From Gottschalkia purinilytica (GTDB taxonomy: Bacteria > Bacillota > Clostridia > Tissierellales > Gottschalkiaceae): a stretch of 64,000 nt of DNA. The first letter of the stretch is position 1. Every line of letters starts with the position of its first letter. Location: assembly GCF_001190785.1 (NCBI RefSeq), contig NZ_LGSS01000006.1, positions 1 to 64,000 on the forward strand, given 5' to 3'. The position numbers were made by a program, and so were the translations under genes. The notes beneath the pieces are model-generated. The model saw only the letters and a program-made list of their open reading frames with translations, searched no databases and had not been told where the DNA came from. Positions 31,989-40,965 of the stretch are shown here, piece after piece.

Positions 31989-34234
31989 TGTCTAGAGAAT
32001 TTAAAACTAACGTTATTATTGGTGGAAAACTAAGTCCAAGTTTAAAAAGTGCTTTTGATGTATCTGCAAAGTATGCTAATAAGACTTCAAGTGTAATAAG
32101 TAGTGCTAATAATAGAGCTGCTTTGGCTACACAAAAGTTAAGTGAAAGAATGTCTAATATAAGTGGTGTTATAAAAAAAGTTGCTGTTACAGGAGCTGCA
32201 CTAGGAGGAGCAATAGGAGCTAAAACAATGCTTGAACAGGCATCAAGCCTAGAGCAATATAAAAATACATTAAATGTTGTGATGAAAGATCAAAAGAAGG
32301 CAGGAGAAATTTTTAAATGGGCAGTAGACTTTGCAAATAAAACACCATATGAAACAGATGAGATAGTTCAAGCGACTGTAAAGCTACAGTCATATGGATT
32401 AGAAGCCAAAAAGGTTATGGGAATAACAGGTGATATGGCAGCAGCTATGGGAAAGGATATAGATCAGGCCGTAGAAGCTATTGCAGATGCTCAGACTGGA
32501 GAACTTGAAAGACTTAAAGAATTTGGTATTACCAAAGAAATGATAGTTAAACAGGCTGGAGAAAAGCTGAAAGGAATTGAGGTAGTAAACAATAAGGGAC
32601 AAATAACAAACCAAAGAGCCTTTAATTTAGCCTTATTTAGTCTTATGAAAGATAGATATGAAGGAAGTATGGAAATACAGTCTAAAACGTTTAAAGGTTT
32701 AACATCTACTATATCAGGTATAATGAAAAATGGTTTAGCTCAAATTGCTGGAATATCTGAAACAGGTGAAATAATAGATAATAGTGCTTTTGATATAGCA
32801 AAAAAGAAAGTTGAAAAGCTATCGGAAACTATTTCTAAGATGCAAGAAAATGGAACTTTTGAAAAGATACAAAAGAAAGTAGCTGAATTCGTATCAAAAG
32901 GAATGGATAAGCTAGATGAAATAATACCTAAGATAATAGAATTTGGAAAGTTTGTTATAGACAATGGACCACAAATAGTAAGTGCAATAAAATTAATTGG
33001 TGGTGCATTTTTAGCTTTTAAAACTGTAAATACCATAAATAAAGGAGTAACTGGATTAATTGATTTTGGAAAAAATGCCAAGGATACGTATGACACAGTA
33101 AAAGTCTTATCAATGTATGGAAAAGATCACATATTAAAGTTCGGTCAGTCTATACCTAAAATTATGAGTCCTGTTGGTTCAGGTCTTACAAAAGTAATGA
33201 GTACAGCAGGTACAGGAGTAACTAAAGCTGTTAGTTTTGTAGGTTCAGGTATAGGAAAAATAGCTAGTTTAGCAGGAACAGGTATTTCTAAAGCTACTAG
33301 TTTTGTTGTTACAGGAGCTCCTAAGCTAATGAGTGCAGTAGGTACAGGAATATCTAGTGCATTAAGCTTTGTAGGGACTGGAATTATGAGTGTAGTAAGC
33401 ACAATTGGAAGTGGAATAGCTAGTGCAATAACTTTCTTAATGTCTCCAATGGGATTAATAATAATAGCTATTGTAGCTATAGTAGCAGCATTATACTATC
33501 TATGGACCAACTGGGATGCTATATCAAAAACATTAGTTAGCGTGTGGCAAAACTATGTATTACCTTTCTTTCAAGGAATAGGTGGATTTTTTACTAGTAT
33601 ATTTAATGGCGTGCTAGGTGTATTTAAAGGAGTTATAAACTGGATTATAGGGGGAATAAATACTGTTATAAATGCCGTAAACGGAATTAACTTTACAGTA
33701 CCTGATTGGGTTCCTGGCGTAGGTGGCCAAAAATTTGGAATCAATATCCCAAATGTCCCTACGTTTGCTAAAGGTGGTATAGCTAATCAAGCATCTATAT
33801 TCGGTGAAGCTGGACCAGAAATGGCAATTCCTTTAAAGAAAAATAATCCTAGAAGTGTAGCACTTCTTGAACAAACAGCTAGAATTTTAGGAGTATATCC
33901 TAAGGAAACTAGTCAATCTATAACGGATAGTAAATTGCAAAAAGTACCTTTGTTACAACAACAAGCCATTAATGGTTTAGATTTAAAGCAAGAAGCACCT
34001 AGATTAACAGCAAAGCAACCTAGAATTATCTCTAAACAAGAGATACAACAATCAAGAGAAAAAGATAATAGTAACCAAAGATATAGAGAGATAAACATTA
34101 ATTATAATCCACAAATTCCTAGTGGAACTACTCAAGAGGTTAAAGACTACATTAAATCAAACTATGAAGAATTCAAAGATTACTTTGAAAAGCTTATTAA
34201 TGATAAAGATAGATTTAGTTTCGGAGAGGGGTAA
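31988..34234 (+). CDS. Tail tape measure protein
   Basis: A 748-residue protein whose ATG overlaps the stop of the frameshift product by one base. The N-terminal half has coiled coil and the TMP core (LEQYKNTLNVVMKDQKKAG, PYETDEIVQATVKLQSYG, about 95-140). Eight 11-residue repeats (396-483) are followed by a hydrophobic segment (about 489-505, MGLIIIAIVAIVAALYYLW) and a C-terminal domain with GEAGPEMAIPL. Its length sets tail length; this is short, suggesting a short tail. Confidence 0.93.
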   Translation: MSREFKTNVIIGGKLSPSLKSAFDVSAKYANKTSSVISSANNRAALATQKLSERMSNISGVIKKVAVTGAALGGAIGAKTMLEQASSLEQYKNTLNVVMKDQKKAGEIFKWAVDFANKTPYETDEIVQATVKLQSYGLEAKKVMGITGDMAAAMGKDIDQAVEAIADAQTGELERLKEFGITKEMIVKQAGEKLKGIEVVNNKGQITNQRAFNLALFSLMKDRYEGSMEIQSKTFKGLTSTISGIMKNGLAQIAGISETGEIIDNSAFDIAKKKVEKLSETISKMQENGTFEKIQKKVAEFVSKGMDKLDEIIPKIIEFGKFVIDNGPQIVSAIKLIGGAFLAFKTVNTINKGVTGLIDFGKNAKDTYDTVKVLSMYGKDHILKFGQSIPKIMSPVGSGLTKVMSTAGTGVTKAVSFVGSGIGKIASLAGTGISKATSFVVTGAPKLMSAVGTGISSALSFVGTGIMSVVSTIGSGIASAITFLMSPMGLIIIAIVAIVAALYYLWTNWDAISKTLVSVWQNYVLPFFQGIGGFFTSIFNGVLGVFKGVINWIIGGINTVINAVNGINFTVPDWVPGVGGQKFGINIPNVPTFAKGGIANQASIFGEAGPEMAIPLKKNNPRSVALLEQTARILGVYPKETSQSITDSKLQKVPLLQQQAINGLDLKQEAPRLTAKQPRIISKQEIQQSREKDNSNQRYREININYNPQIPSGTTQEVKDYIKSNYEEFKDYFEKLINDKDRFSFGEG
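33173..33436 (+). repeat. Eight 33-base repeats in the tape measure gene
   Basis: Eight consecutive 11-residue units of the form [V/A/I]-G-[S/T]-G-x-x-K/S-x-x-S-[F/T/L/A], for example VGSGLTKVMST, AGTGVTKAVSF and VGTGISSALSF. DNA copies are diverged, so the array is old or selected at protein level. Repeat number changes would change tail length. Confidence 0.9.
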
Positions 34235-34239
34235 ATACT

Positions 34240-34467
34240 TTGAATAACTATGATGATTACTATGACTATGAAACAATTAACGGAGATACCTGGGATACTA
34301 TATCGCTAGATTTTTACGATGATGAAGGATATTCCACTGAAATAATGAATGAAAATCCTAAATATATAAAAGTTATTATATTTGATACAGGAGTAAAATT
34401 AAAAATTCCTGTAATAGAAGAAGAATCTAAGAGTACATTGCCCCCTTGGAAAAGGAATGATGAATAA
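34240..34467 (+). CDS. Tail protein X-like (LysM-type)
   Basis: A 75-residue acidic protein. The pattern YETINGDTWDTISLDFYDDE, then NPKYIKVIIFDTGVKLKIPV, is that of P2 gpX, a LysM-like protein between tape measure and hub genes. Its TAA overlaps the ATG of the next gene. Confidence 0.85.
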   Translation: MNNYDDYYDYETINGDTWDTISLDFYDDEGYSTEIMNENPKYIKVIIFDTGVKLKIPVIEEESKSTLPPWKRNDE

Positions 34468-35387
34468 TGCAGTTGATATATAAAGATACAGATATAACAA
34501 ATGAAGTAGATATTATAATAGCAAACTTAGTAGACAATGCTGGAGGAAAAGCAGATAGTGTAGAAATACTACTAGGTGATTCTAAAAAGTATTGGAGACA
34601 ATGGAATCCACAGAAAAATGATGAAATAATAATAAGAAAAGATGGATTTGATTCAGGGGTTATGTTTATAGATGAATTATATATAGAAAATAGTAAATTT
34701 AGAATAAATGCATTATCAACCCCTTTAGATGCTAAGACTAAAAAAACTAGATCATGGGAAAATATTAGATTTAAAAAATTAGCTTATGATATAGCAAGAG
34801 ATATAGGTTTTACTTTAGAAACATATGGAGTAGAAGACTGGCTTTATGATCGTGTGGATCAAGTTGAAAAGGTAAATTTAGAGTTTTTAAATGAAAGATG
34901 TATTTTAGAAGGATATTGCTTAAAGGTAACAGATGAAAAACTAGTTATATATGATGAAAGAAAGCTGGAGAATATGTCTCCAGCTTTAACTATAACTGAA
35001 AATATCTTAATAGGACCTTATAACTTTAAAACAGTAAATAATAAAACTTACTCGTCATGTTTAATTAGGCACTTAAAAGAACATGAAGTAATTGAATATA
35101 GATATGATGATTTAAACATATATGGACCTACTTTGAAACCTAACATTAGAGTATCAAATTTAGGTGAAGCTGAAAGATATTCCAAAAATTTATTAAGAAA
35201 TGCAAATAAAAAAGAATTTCAAGGTAGGTTCTATATAAAGCTTGATACATCAGTATCAGCAGGTAGTATAGTTGAGATAAAAGACATGGGTAGTTTCAAT
35301 GGCAACTACATTATAGATAGTATTACTTACTATTTAACACAGGGAAAATCACTACTTAATGTTAGAAAGATTTTGGAGGAATATTAA
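34467..35387 (+). CDS. Late control/hub protein (P2 gpD family)
   Basis: A 306-residue protein. YKDTDITNEVDIIIANLVDN, RKDGFDSGVMFIDELYIEN and the LSTPLDAKTKKTRSW stretch match P2 gpD/phage late control D, the baseplate hub that holds the spike. It is co-translated with its neighbours (TAATG on both sides). Confidence 0.88.
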   Translation: MQLIYKDTDITNEVDIIIANLVDNAGGKADSVEILLGDSKKYWRQWNPQKNDEIIIRKDGFDSGVMFIDELYIENSKFRINALSTPLDAKTKKTRSWENIRFKKLAYDIARDIGFTLETYGVEDWLYDRVDQVEKVNLEFLNERCILEGYCLKVTDEKLVIYDERKLENMSPALTITENILIGPYNFKTVNNKTYSSCLIRHLKEHEVIEYRYDDLNIYGPTLKPNIRVSNLGEAERYSKNLLRNANKKEFQGRFYIKLDTSVSAGSIVEIKDMGSFNGNYIIDSITYYLTQGKSLLNVRKILEEY

Positions 35388-35587
35388 TGACAAGGCAAGG
35401 GCGTGTATCCACTATAGATAATATAAATAGAATAGCCAGAGTAGAGTTTCCTGAACTTGATAGAGAAGTAACCTATGAAATAAAAATAGCTGAACATGTT
35501 GGAGAATTGCATGTTGGTAATATTGTTTTAGTTACGTTTTGGTCAGGTAATATAACAGATGGTGCTATTATAGCAGAATTGAGGTGA
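35387..35587 (+). CDS. Short gpV-like spike OB-fold protein
   Basis: A 66-residue protein: GRVSTIDNINRIARVEFPEL, then HVGNIVLVTFWSGNITDGAI. This is the OB-fold portion of P2 gpV-type baseplate spikes without a long beta-helix. It sits directly after the hub gene, as expected. Confidence 0.7.
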   Translation: MTRQGRVSTIDNINRIARVEFPELDREVTYEIKIAEHVGELHVGNIVLVTFWSGNITDGAIIAELR

Positions 35588-35591
35588 TTAA

Positions 35592-36221
35592 TTGATAGCT
35601 TCATTTGCAACAAAAGTTTTTTCTGTAAGTCAAAAAAGAATATACACTTTAGATGAAATAAGCAGAACAGGAGCTTTAAATATAGAAGAGCAGGAAGTAG
35701 ACGGACAGAAACCATCTACTTATATAAAGGGACCTGGATTAGACGAATTTAGTTTTACAATACCATTTGTAAGACAATCAGGGCTTAGTATAGGAAAAGA
35801 AATCGAGGACTGGATGAATATTAGAAATATGGCCAGACCACATATGTTTATATTAGGCAATAGTCCCATTTCTAACAACAAGTACTTACTTGTAAATGTT
35901 AGTGTGTCAGATGTTGTTTTAGATAGTAAGGGAAATTATGTTAGAGCTAAGGTAGAATTACAATTTAAAGAGTTTGTACGATATGGAGCTAAGAAGGAAG
36001 AGACAACAGGAACTGGAGTTGATAGTAAGAAAGAGAAAAAAAGAGAGAATAAAAATGCTAAAAAAGCTAAAACAGATTCAAAGACTAAGAAAAGTAAAAA
36101 GACTAGCAATAAAAAAGGAAAATCTAAAAAATCAGATAGTAAATCTAAAAAAACTAGTAGTAAATCTAGTGGTAAAAACAGTTCTAAACTAGATGAACTA
36201 GAAAAAGAAATATTTGGGTGA
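35592..36221 (+). CDS. gpU-like tail protein with Lys/Ser-rich tail
   Basis: A 209-residue protein from TTG behind GAGGTG. The first ~135 residues (IASFATKVFSVSQKRIYTLD, GPGLDEFSFTIPFVRQSGL) match P2 gpU, involved in tail completion. The last ~70 residues are an unusual low-complexity Lys/Ser/Thr run (KKSKKTSNKKGKSKKSDSK), strongly basic and probably disordered. Confidence 0.83.
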   Translation: MIASFATKVFSVSQKRIYTLDEISRTGALNIEEQEVDGQKPSTYIKGPGLDEFSFTIPFVRQSGLSIGKEIEDWMNIRNMARPHMFILGNSPISNNKYLLVNVSVSDVVLDSKGNYVRAKVELQFKEFVRYGAKKEETTGTGVDSKKEKKRENKNAKKAKTDSKTKKSKKTSNKKGKSKKSDSKSKKTSSKSSGKNSSKLDELEKEIFG

Positions 36222-36226
36222 TTATA

Positions 36227-36520
36227 ATGTATACTCTTTATAGCAATCAAAGTATAAACTGGAAAGCTAAAGGAACAGAAAGAATATTACAAAATGTATC
36301 AAACTTACTAAACACGTTTATGTATGAAGTTGCGTATGACAGGATAATGGGAAGAAATACTGATTATATAGATAAACCTATGTCGGAGCAAATACCTTTA
36401 GTTATTTCTGAAACTTATGAGCTTATAGAAGAATATGAACCTAGGGTTACAGTACAACGCGTTAGTGTATTAACTGATAATGAGGACCCTATAATAAAGG
36501 TGGTGGTAGACATTGACTGA
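36227..36520 (+). CDS. Baseplate wedge protein gpW/gp25-like
   Basis: A 97-residue protein from ATG at 36227 (an in-frame GTG at 36218 overlaps the previous stop). INWKAKGTERILQNVSNLLN, EVAYDRIMGRN and PLVISETYELIEEYEPRV are the gp25/gpW lysozyme-like baseplate family. It precedes gpJ as in P2 (W-J-I). Confidence 0.87.
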   Translation: MYTLYSNQSINWKAKGTERILQNVSNLLNTFMYEVAYDRIMGRNTDYIDKPMSEQIPLVISETYELIEEYEPRVTVQRVSVLTDNEDPIIKVVVDID

Positions 36521-37667
36521 TATAAACTTTATTGAAATTAATGCAAAAGAAATATTAACCCAGATGATAGCTGATGTTGAGGAGGAACTAGGGGAAACTC
36601 TTTATCCTAGTGATGAAAGAAGAATCTTTTTATATCAGTTGGCACAATTTATAATAGGACTAAGAAATGATATAAATGATAGTGCTAGACAAAATCTTTT
36701 AAGGTATGCAAGAGGAGATATTCAGGATGCACTAGGAGAATTAACAAATACAAAAAGACTACAGTCACAGAAGGCTTTTGCTAGTTATAAATTTGTACTT
36801 TCAGCACCTCAAAATAATATTATTACAATTAAAAAAGGAACTAGGGTTACTCCAGATGGTACGTTATATTTTGAAGTAAAAGAAGATATATACGTACAAC
36901 CAGGAATTGAAACGGTTGATACTATAGTAGAAGCAACAGAACCAGGAAAAAAACATAATGGATTTACTCCTGGGCAAATAAAAAATATAGTAGATCCTAT
37001 ACCATATATTAAAGAAGGGTATAACATGAGCATTACAACTGGTGGAGCAGATATTGAAGATGATGAAAGTTATCGTGAACGAATAAGGCTTGCTGCTGAA
37101 TCATTTAGTACAGCTGGACCAGGTGGAGCGTATGAATATTTTGCACGTTCTGCTGATAGTACTATATCTGATATTTCAGTTGTTTCTCCTAGACCAGGGG
37201 TAGTTAGAATAATAGCCTTACAAAAAGATGGGGAGATACCAGGTGAAGAAGTTTTACAAAAGATAGATAATGCAGTAAATGCAAGAAATAAAAGGCCATT
37301 AACAGATTTTGTAGAAGTAGTTGGAGCTACTGAAGCAAAATATGATATTCAGGTTAAATATTATCTTGATAAGGACCATATAGCTGATGAAACAAAATAT
37401 AGAAAAGCCATAGAAGGTCAAGAACTTAATTACCAAGATGGAGCTATAAGAGATTATATAAATTGGCAACAAGAACGATTAGGAAGAGAGCTAAATCCAG
37501 ATGTATTAAGATATAAAATACAGGATGCAGCAACATATATGAAACAAGATAAGACACTTACAGCAGTAACAAGGGTTATAATAACATCACCAGTATATAC
37601 AACTTTAACTGAAGAACAAGTGGCAAAACCTTTAGTTATAAATGTAACATATGGAGGGGTAGAATAA
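36513..37667 (+). CDS. Baseplate protein J
   Basis: A 384-residue protein from TTG, overlapping the previous gene by eight bases. EEELGETLYPSDERRIFLYQ (about 19-38), GDIQDALGEL and GGADIEDDESYRERIRLAAE (about 175-194) are hallmark Baseplate_J motifs. It forms the baseplate wedge. Confidence 0.93.
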   Translation: MTDINFIEINAKEILTQMIADVEEELGETLYPSDERRIFLYQLAQFIIGLRNDINDSARQNLLRYARGDIQDALGELTNTKRLQSQKAFASYKFVLSAPQNNIITIKKGTRVTPDGTLYFEVKEDIYVQPGIETVDTIVEATEPGKKHNGFTPGQIKNIVDPIPYIKEGYNMSITTGGADIEDDESYRERIRLAAESFSTAGPGGAYEYFARSADSTISDISVVSPRPGVVRIIALQKDGEIPGEEVLQKIDNAVNARNKRPLTDFVEVVGATEAKYDIQVKYYLDKDHIADETKYRKAIEGQELNYQDGAIRDYINWQQERLGRELNPDVLRYKIQDAATYMKQDKTLTAVTRVIITSPVYTTLTEEQVAKPLVINVTYGGVE

Positions 37668-38311
37668 TGAACTTAAATGATGTAGACCTTTTATCCCTTC
37701 AAACTTCATATATGCAAAAAGATCCGTTTACAATAGCATTATGTAGAGCTTTAAATCCACACTTTAAAAAACTAGCTGAAGAAACTAAGCTAGTTTTTAT
37801 TTATGCACGAATAGATGAATTAGATGAGCCTATAATAGATGAACTAGCTTGGCAGATGCATGTTGATTTTTATGATAATACATTATCTTTAGATAAAAAA
37901 AGAGCACTTGTAAAAAATTCTTTAAAATGGCATATGTATAAAGGGACTCCAGCAGCAGTAGAAGAATTAGTATCTGTAGTATTTAATGAATCTTGGGTGG
38001 AAGAATGGTTTCAATACAATGGAGATTCATATATGTTTAAGATATTTACAACTGATGTCATAGAAAGTGGACTTACATTTAAGAAAATTATAGAAGCAGT
38101 AGATTCCGTAAAGAATAAAAGATCTTGGCTTGAAAGTATAGTTGTTAAAAGAGAAAACAAAATGAATCTGAATATAGGTATTATGATGAGAAAAAGAAAA
38201 AAGATTGTTTTGAAACCAGACGTTATTGATGATATAAGTATTTCAACTAATTTAAATATAGGTATAGCTAATAGACAATTAAATAAGATTTCCGTGTCGG
38301 AGGTGAGATGA
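37667..38311 (+). CDS. Tail protein I
   Basis: A 214-residue protein. YARIDELDEPIIDELAWQMH (about 46-65) and KGTPAAVEELVSVVF (about 94-108) are the P2 gpI signature. The C-terminal part is basic with paired N-x-G-I repeats (LNIGIMMRKR, LNIGIANRQ) of unknown meaning. Confidence 0.9.
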   Translation: MNLNDVDLLSLQTSYMQKDPFTIALCRALNPHFKKLAEETKLVFIYARIDELDEPIIDELAWQMHVDFYDNTLSLDKKRALVKNSLKWHMYKGTPAAVEELVSVVFNESWVEEWFQYNGDSYMFKIFTTDVIESGLTFKKIIEAVDSVKNKRSWLESIVVKRENKMNLNIGIMMRKRKKIVLKPDVIDDISISTNLNIGIANRQLNKISVSEVR

Positions 38312-38988
38312 TGGCCAAGTTTAATAGATTAGTTTTAACTAAAGAAGGAATAGATTTACAATCTAAAGTTCAAATAGGATTACCACTTAAATTTACAAAA
38401 GTAGGTATAGGTGATGGCCTTTTAACAGATGGGAAACGGCTTGATGATTTAAAAGAATTAATAAACCGTAAAAAAATTTATGATATAAACAAATTAAAGG
38501 TTATAGGTGATGGAACTTCAAAAGTAACGACCATTATATCAAATAAGGATATAGAAGAAGGTTTTTATGTAAGAGAGATAGGACTATTTGCAGAAGATCC
38601 TGACAAAGGAGAAATACTTTATTGTGTAGCAAATGCTGGAGAGTATGCTGACTTTCTTCCAAGTCATGAAATAAGTCCTGTAGAATTCATAATTGAGTTA
38701 ATAACTATAGTTGGAAATGCTGAAAATGTAACAGCAGTAATTAATGATAGCTTAGTATTTGTTACAAGGGAAGAACTGAACGACCTAGCTGGAGCAGGAC
38801 GAACAACTGAAACAGTAAAGAAAAATGCTGATGATATATTAATGCTAGCAATAGAACTTGCAATACTTAAAAATGCTACACTGAATAACTTCACTCATAA
38901 TATATTTGTAGTTAATTTTGAGGAAATAAAAGAGGATGAACTATTAGATGGATATTATGATGAAGTAAATAAAAGGTTGGTGATTTAG
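38311..38988 (+). CDS. Tail-collar fibre protein (DUF3751-like)
   Basis: A 225-residue protein. I use the ATG at 38311, seven bases after GGAGG; ATG at 38308 is also possible. The N-terminal ~150 residues (FNRLVLTKEGIDLQSKVQ, KFTKVGIGDG, EEGFYVREIGLFAEDPDKGE) are the DUF3751 phage tail-collar domain that attaches fibres to the baseplate. Confidence 0.88.
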   Translation: MAKFNRLVLTKEGIDLQSKVQIGLPLKFTKVGIGDGLLTDGKRLDDLKELINRKKIYDINKLKVIGDGTSKVTTIISNKDIEEGFYVREIGLFAEDPDKGEILYCVANAGEYADFLPSHEISPVEFIIELITIVGNAENVTAVINDSLVFVTREELNDLAGAGRTTETVKKNADDILMLAIELAILKNATLNNFTHNIFVVNFEEIKEDELLDGYYDEVNKRLVI

Positions 38989-40355
38989 TGGCTAAGTATT
39001 ATTATGATAAGTATGATGTAGTTAAGATTACAGAAAAAATATATGTTAATTATAAGGAGATAAAGGATTCTGAGTCAGAGTTTTCTAGGTATAGTGCAGC
39101 TAGTATATCAACTGATTGGCGATTTACTGAAAAAGAAGGATTTGTAATGCTAGATAAAAAAAGCATATGGATAGCGGCAGAAGAGAACGGTGTAGGACAT
39201 TTATACTACGAACCTACAAAACAAGGGTCTATTTATTATAATATTTCTAGAAGTGGATCGGTTATACAACTTAAAAGGTTAAGCTATAATAACAGGAATT
39301 ATAATGGATATGAATTTTCTGAAAAAACAATAGCTACCTGCGAGGAAAGTACCAGGGAAATTCCACAAAAAAACAGATTAATACAATCTAACGTAGTAGC
39401 CGAAGATGGAGCATATCCAGCTAATGGGGTTCATACGGATGGTTACTGGTATGTAAAAAAGGGATTAGCTAATAACTTACCAACTATCTCTGGTAAAGAC
39501 AGTAATTTAGGAGATAAAAATTTAGGATTTTCCATCTCATATAATATAAATGATATTGACAATGATGAAGTTAAAATTATAGAAAGATTAAATAATACTA
39601 CCTTAAAAATAATAAATAACGCTCCTAAAAATCAAACTTTAACTATAGATATAACTACAGAACAGTTATTTAGTTTACCTTTGAATTCTACAAACACTAT
39701 AGAAATAGAAGTAAACGATGGTAAAGGTGGAGTTGCATATAGAAGGTATACATTTAAAAGAGTGAATTCACCTCCTAAAATAAATGGTACAGATAGAGAT
39801 CTAGGAGAAAAACTAGAATCTTTTAGTATAATTTTTAATATTACTGACGTAGAAAAAAATAAAGTTACAGCTAAAGTATTTTTAGATGGTAAGTTAAAAC
39901 AACAAATAATAGCAAATGATGGAGAGTCATACACATATAAAATTAATAAAATAGACTGGCTTAAACTAGATACAGCTAAACATACTATAAGAATAGAAGC
40001 TACAGATGAACAGGGGGCAACATCTGTAAGAAATTACACTTTTACTAGAGTCATAAATAAAATAGAACATAAAACAATAATACCAACAGACGCTAAAGTG
40101 AGTAAAATTATAATAACTCCTAAATGGAGTATAGCTCAAGGAGCAATACCTAAAGTTTATGCTTGTAATAATATGTTTGATAATAATCCTGCTTGGGAGG
40201 ATATAACTAATCAAGTTCTTATAAGTAGACATCATAATTTTACCAACACAGTAAAAACAGCTGAAAAATGGGGGATAGGTATAAGAATGATAGTTGAAAA
40301 AGGGACATCAACTGAGAGAAGTATAATTTATGGATATGGAGGTGCTTTCGAGTAA
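38988..40355 (+). CDS. Tail fibre/receptor-binding protein with Ig-like repeats
   Basis: A 455-residue protein from GTG. The N-terminal ~160 residues are unknown. Two Ig/cadherin-like repeats follow (about 164-255 and 257-353): NLPTISGKDSNLGDK / NSPPKINGTDRDLGEK start each, and both end in a YTFKRV or YTFTRV strand. A C-terminal domain of about 95 residues follows. It is the likely host-binding fibre by position. Confidence 0.78.
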   Translation: MAKYYYDKYDVVKITEKIYVNYKEIKDSESEFSRYSAASISTDWRFTEKEGFVMLDKKSIWIAAEENGVGHLYYEPTKQGSIYYNISRSGSVIQLKRLSYNNRNYNGYEFSEKTIATCEESTREIPQKNRLIQSNVVAEDGAYPANGVHTDGYWYVKKGLANNLPTISGKDSNLGDKNLGFSISYNINDIDNDEVKIIERLNNTTLKIINNAPKNQTLTIDITTEQLFSLPLNSTNTIEIEVNDGKGGVAYRRYTFKRVNSPPKINGTDRDLGEKLESFSIIFNITDVEKNKVTAKVFLDGKLKQQIIANDGESYTYKINKIDWLKLDTAKHTIRIEATDEQGATSVRNYTFTRVINKIEHKTIIPTDAKVSKIIITPKWSIAQGAIPKVYACNNMFDNNPAWEDITNQVLISRHHNFTNTVKTAEKWGIGIRMIVEKGTSTERSIIYGYGGAFE

Positions 40356-40522
40356 TGAGCGTAACTATTTATAATGAAAAATCAATAGGACAGATTAAGG
40401 AAGAAGAAGAAGAAAAAAAAATAGACTTACAAGCAGATATATATGAAATAGTTGCGAATTTATATGAGGAATTAGAAAATGTAAAAGTTAGAGTTAAAGC
40501 CTTAGAAGGAGGTGCCAAATAA
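40355..40522 (+). CDS. Small coiled-coil tail protein
   Basis: A 55-residue protein (MSVTIYNEKSIGQIKEEEEE...) whose ATG overlaps the fibre-gene stop (TAATG). It is mainly a short coiled coil. Similar small proteins follow fibre genes in clostridial phages. Confidence 0.65.
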   Translation: MSVTIYNEKSIGQIKEEEEEKKIDLQADIYEIVANLYEELENVKVRVKALEGGAK

Positions 40523-40523
40523 A

Positions 40524-40658
40524 ATGAAAGTTAAAGAATATATGATACCTGTTTATGCTTTACTTATTAGAGCAGAAAGAAGAACTATTGAAGATGTACC
40601 AGAAGTTTATCAAGTACCTGTTGCTGAACATATGGCAGAACAAATTGAAGAAAACTAA
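40524..40658 (+). CDS. CD1375-like small phage protein
   Basis: A 44-residue protein beginning MKVKEYMIPVYALLIRAERR with RTIEDVPEVYQVPVAEHM. This is the small CD1375-type protein seen at the end of tail operons in C. difficile phages. AGGAGG lies within the end of the preceding gene. The function is unknown. Confidence 0.75.
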   Translation: MKVKEYMIPVYALLIRAERRTIEDVPEVYQVPVAEHMAEQIEEN

Positions 40659-40685
40659 TAAAATAATATTTAAAAGATAGAATGG

Positions 40686-40710
40686 GACCATTGAAGGTCT
40701 TTTTTTATTT
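40686..40710 (+). terminator. Terminator after the tail operon
   Basis: A short GACC/GGTC hairpin followed by eight T and ATTT. The stem is weak but the T-run is clear. Confidence 0.6.
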
Positions 40711-40731
40711 CAAAAAATAGTGAGGTGTAAT

Positions 40732-40935
40732 ATGGAACAAGAAATTATAAAAATAGCCTTAAGCCAAGGTATATGGGCAGTATTATTCGTATTTATGTTA
40801 TTTTATGTACTAAGAGAAAATAGCAATAGAGAAAATAATTATCAAGAGATAATAAAGGAACTATCAGAGAAGTTCAACATAGTTGAAGATGTAAAAGAAG
40901 ATGTTAGAGAAATAAAGAAAAAGATTTTTCATTAG
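40732..40935 (+). CDS. BhlA/UviB-type holin
   Basis: A 67-residue protein from ATG at 40732 behind GAGGTG. One N-terminal membrane segment (GIWAVLFVFMLFYVLR, about 13-28) is followed by a charged amphipathic helix with VKEDVREIKKKI, the BhlA pattern. It forms membrane lesions that let the amidase encoded next reach the wall. Confidence 0.87.
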   Translation: MEQEIIKIALSQGIWAVLFVFMLFYVLRENSNRENNYQEIIKELSEKFNIVEDVKEDVREIKKKIFH

Positions 40936-40965
40936 AAAAGTAAACTTATATAAGGAGGATAATTT

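Noticed and set aside
32740-33402. Long minus-strand frames inside the tape measure gene
   Set aside because: They arise from the 33-base repeats and biased codons of the real gene.
35936-36250. Frames on both strands in the gpU Lys/Ser-rich region
   Set aside because: Low-complexity AAA/AGT codons leave other frames open by chance.
38988-40355. Phase-variable fibre by DNA inversion with the small tyrosine recombinase
   Set aside because: I found no inverted repeats or alternative fibre ends around the fibre genes.
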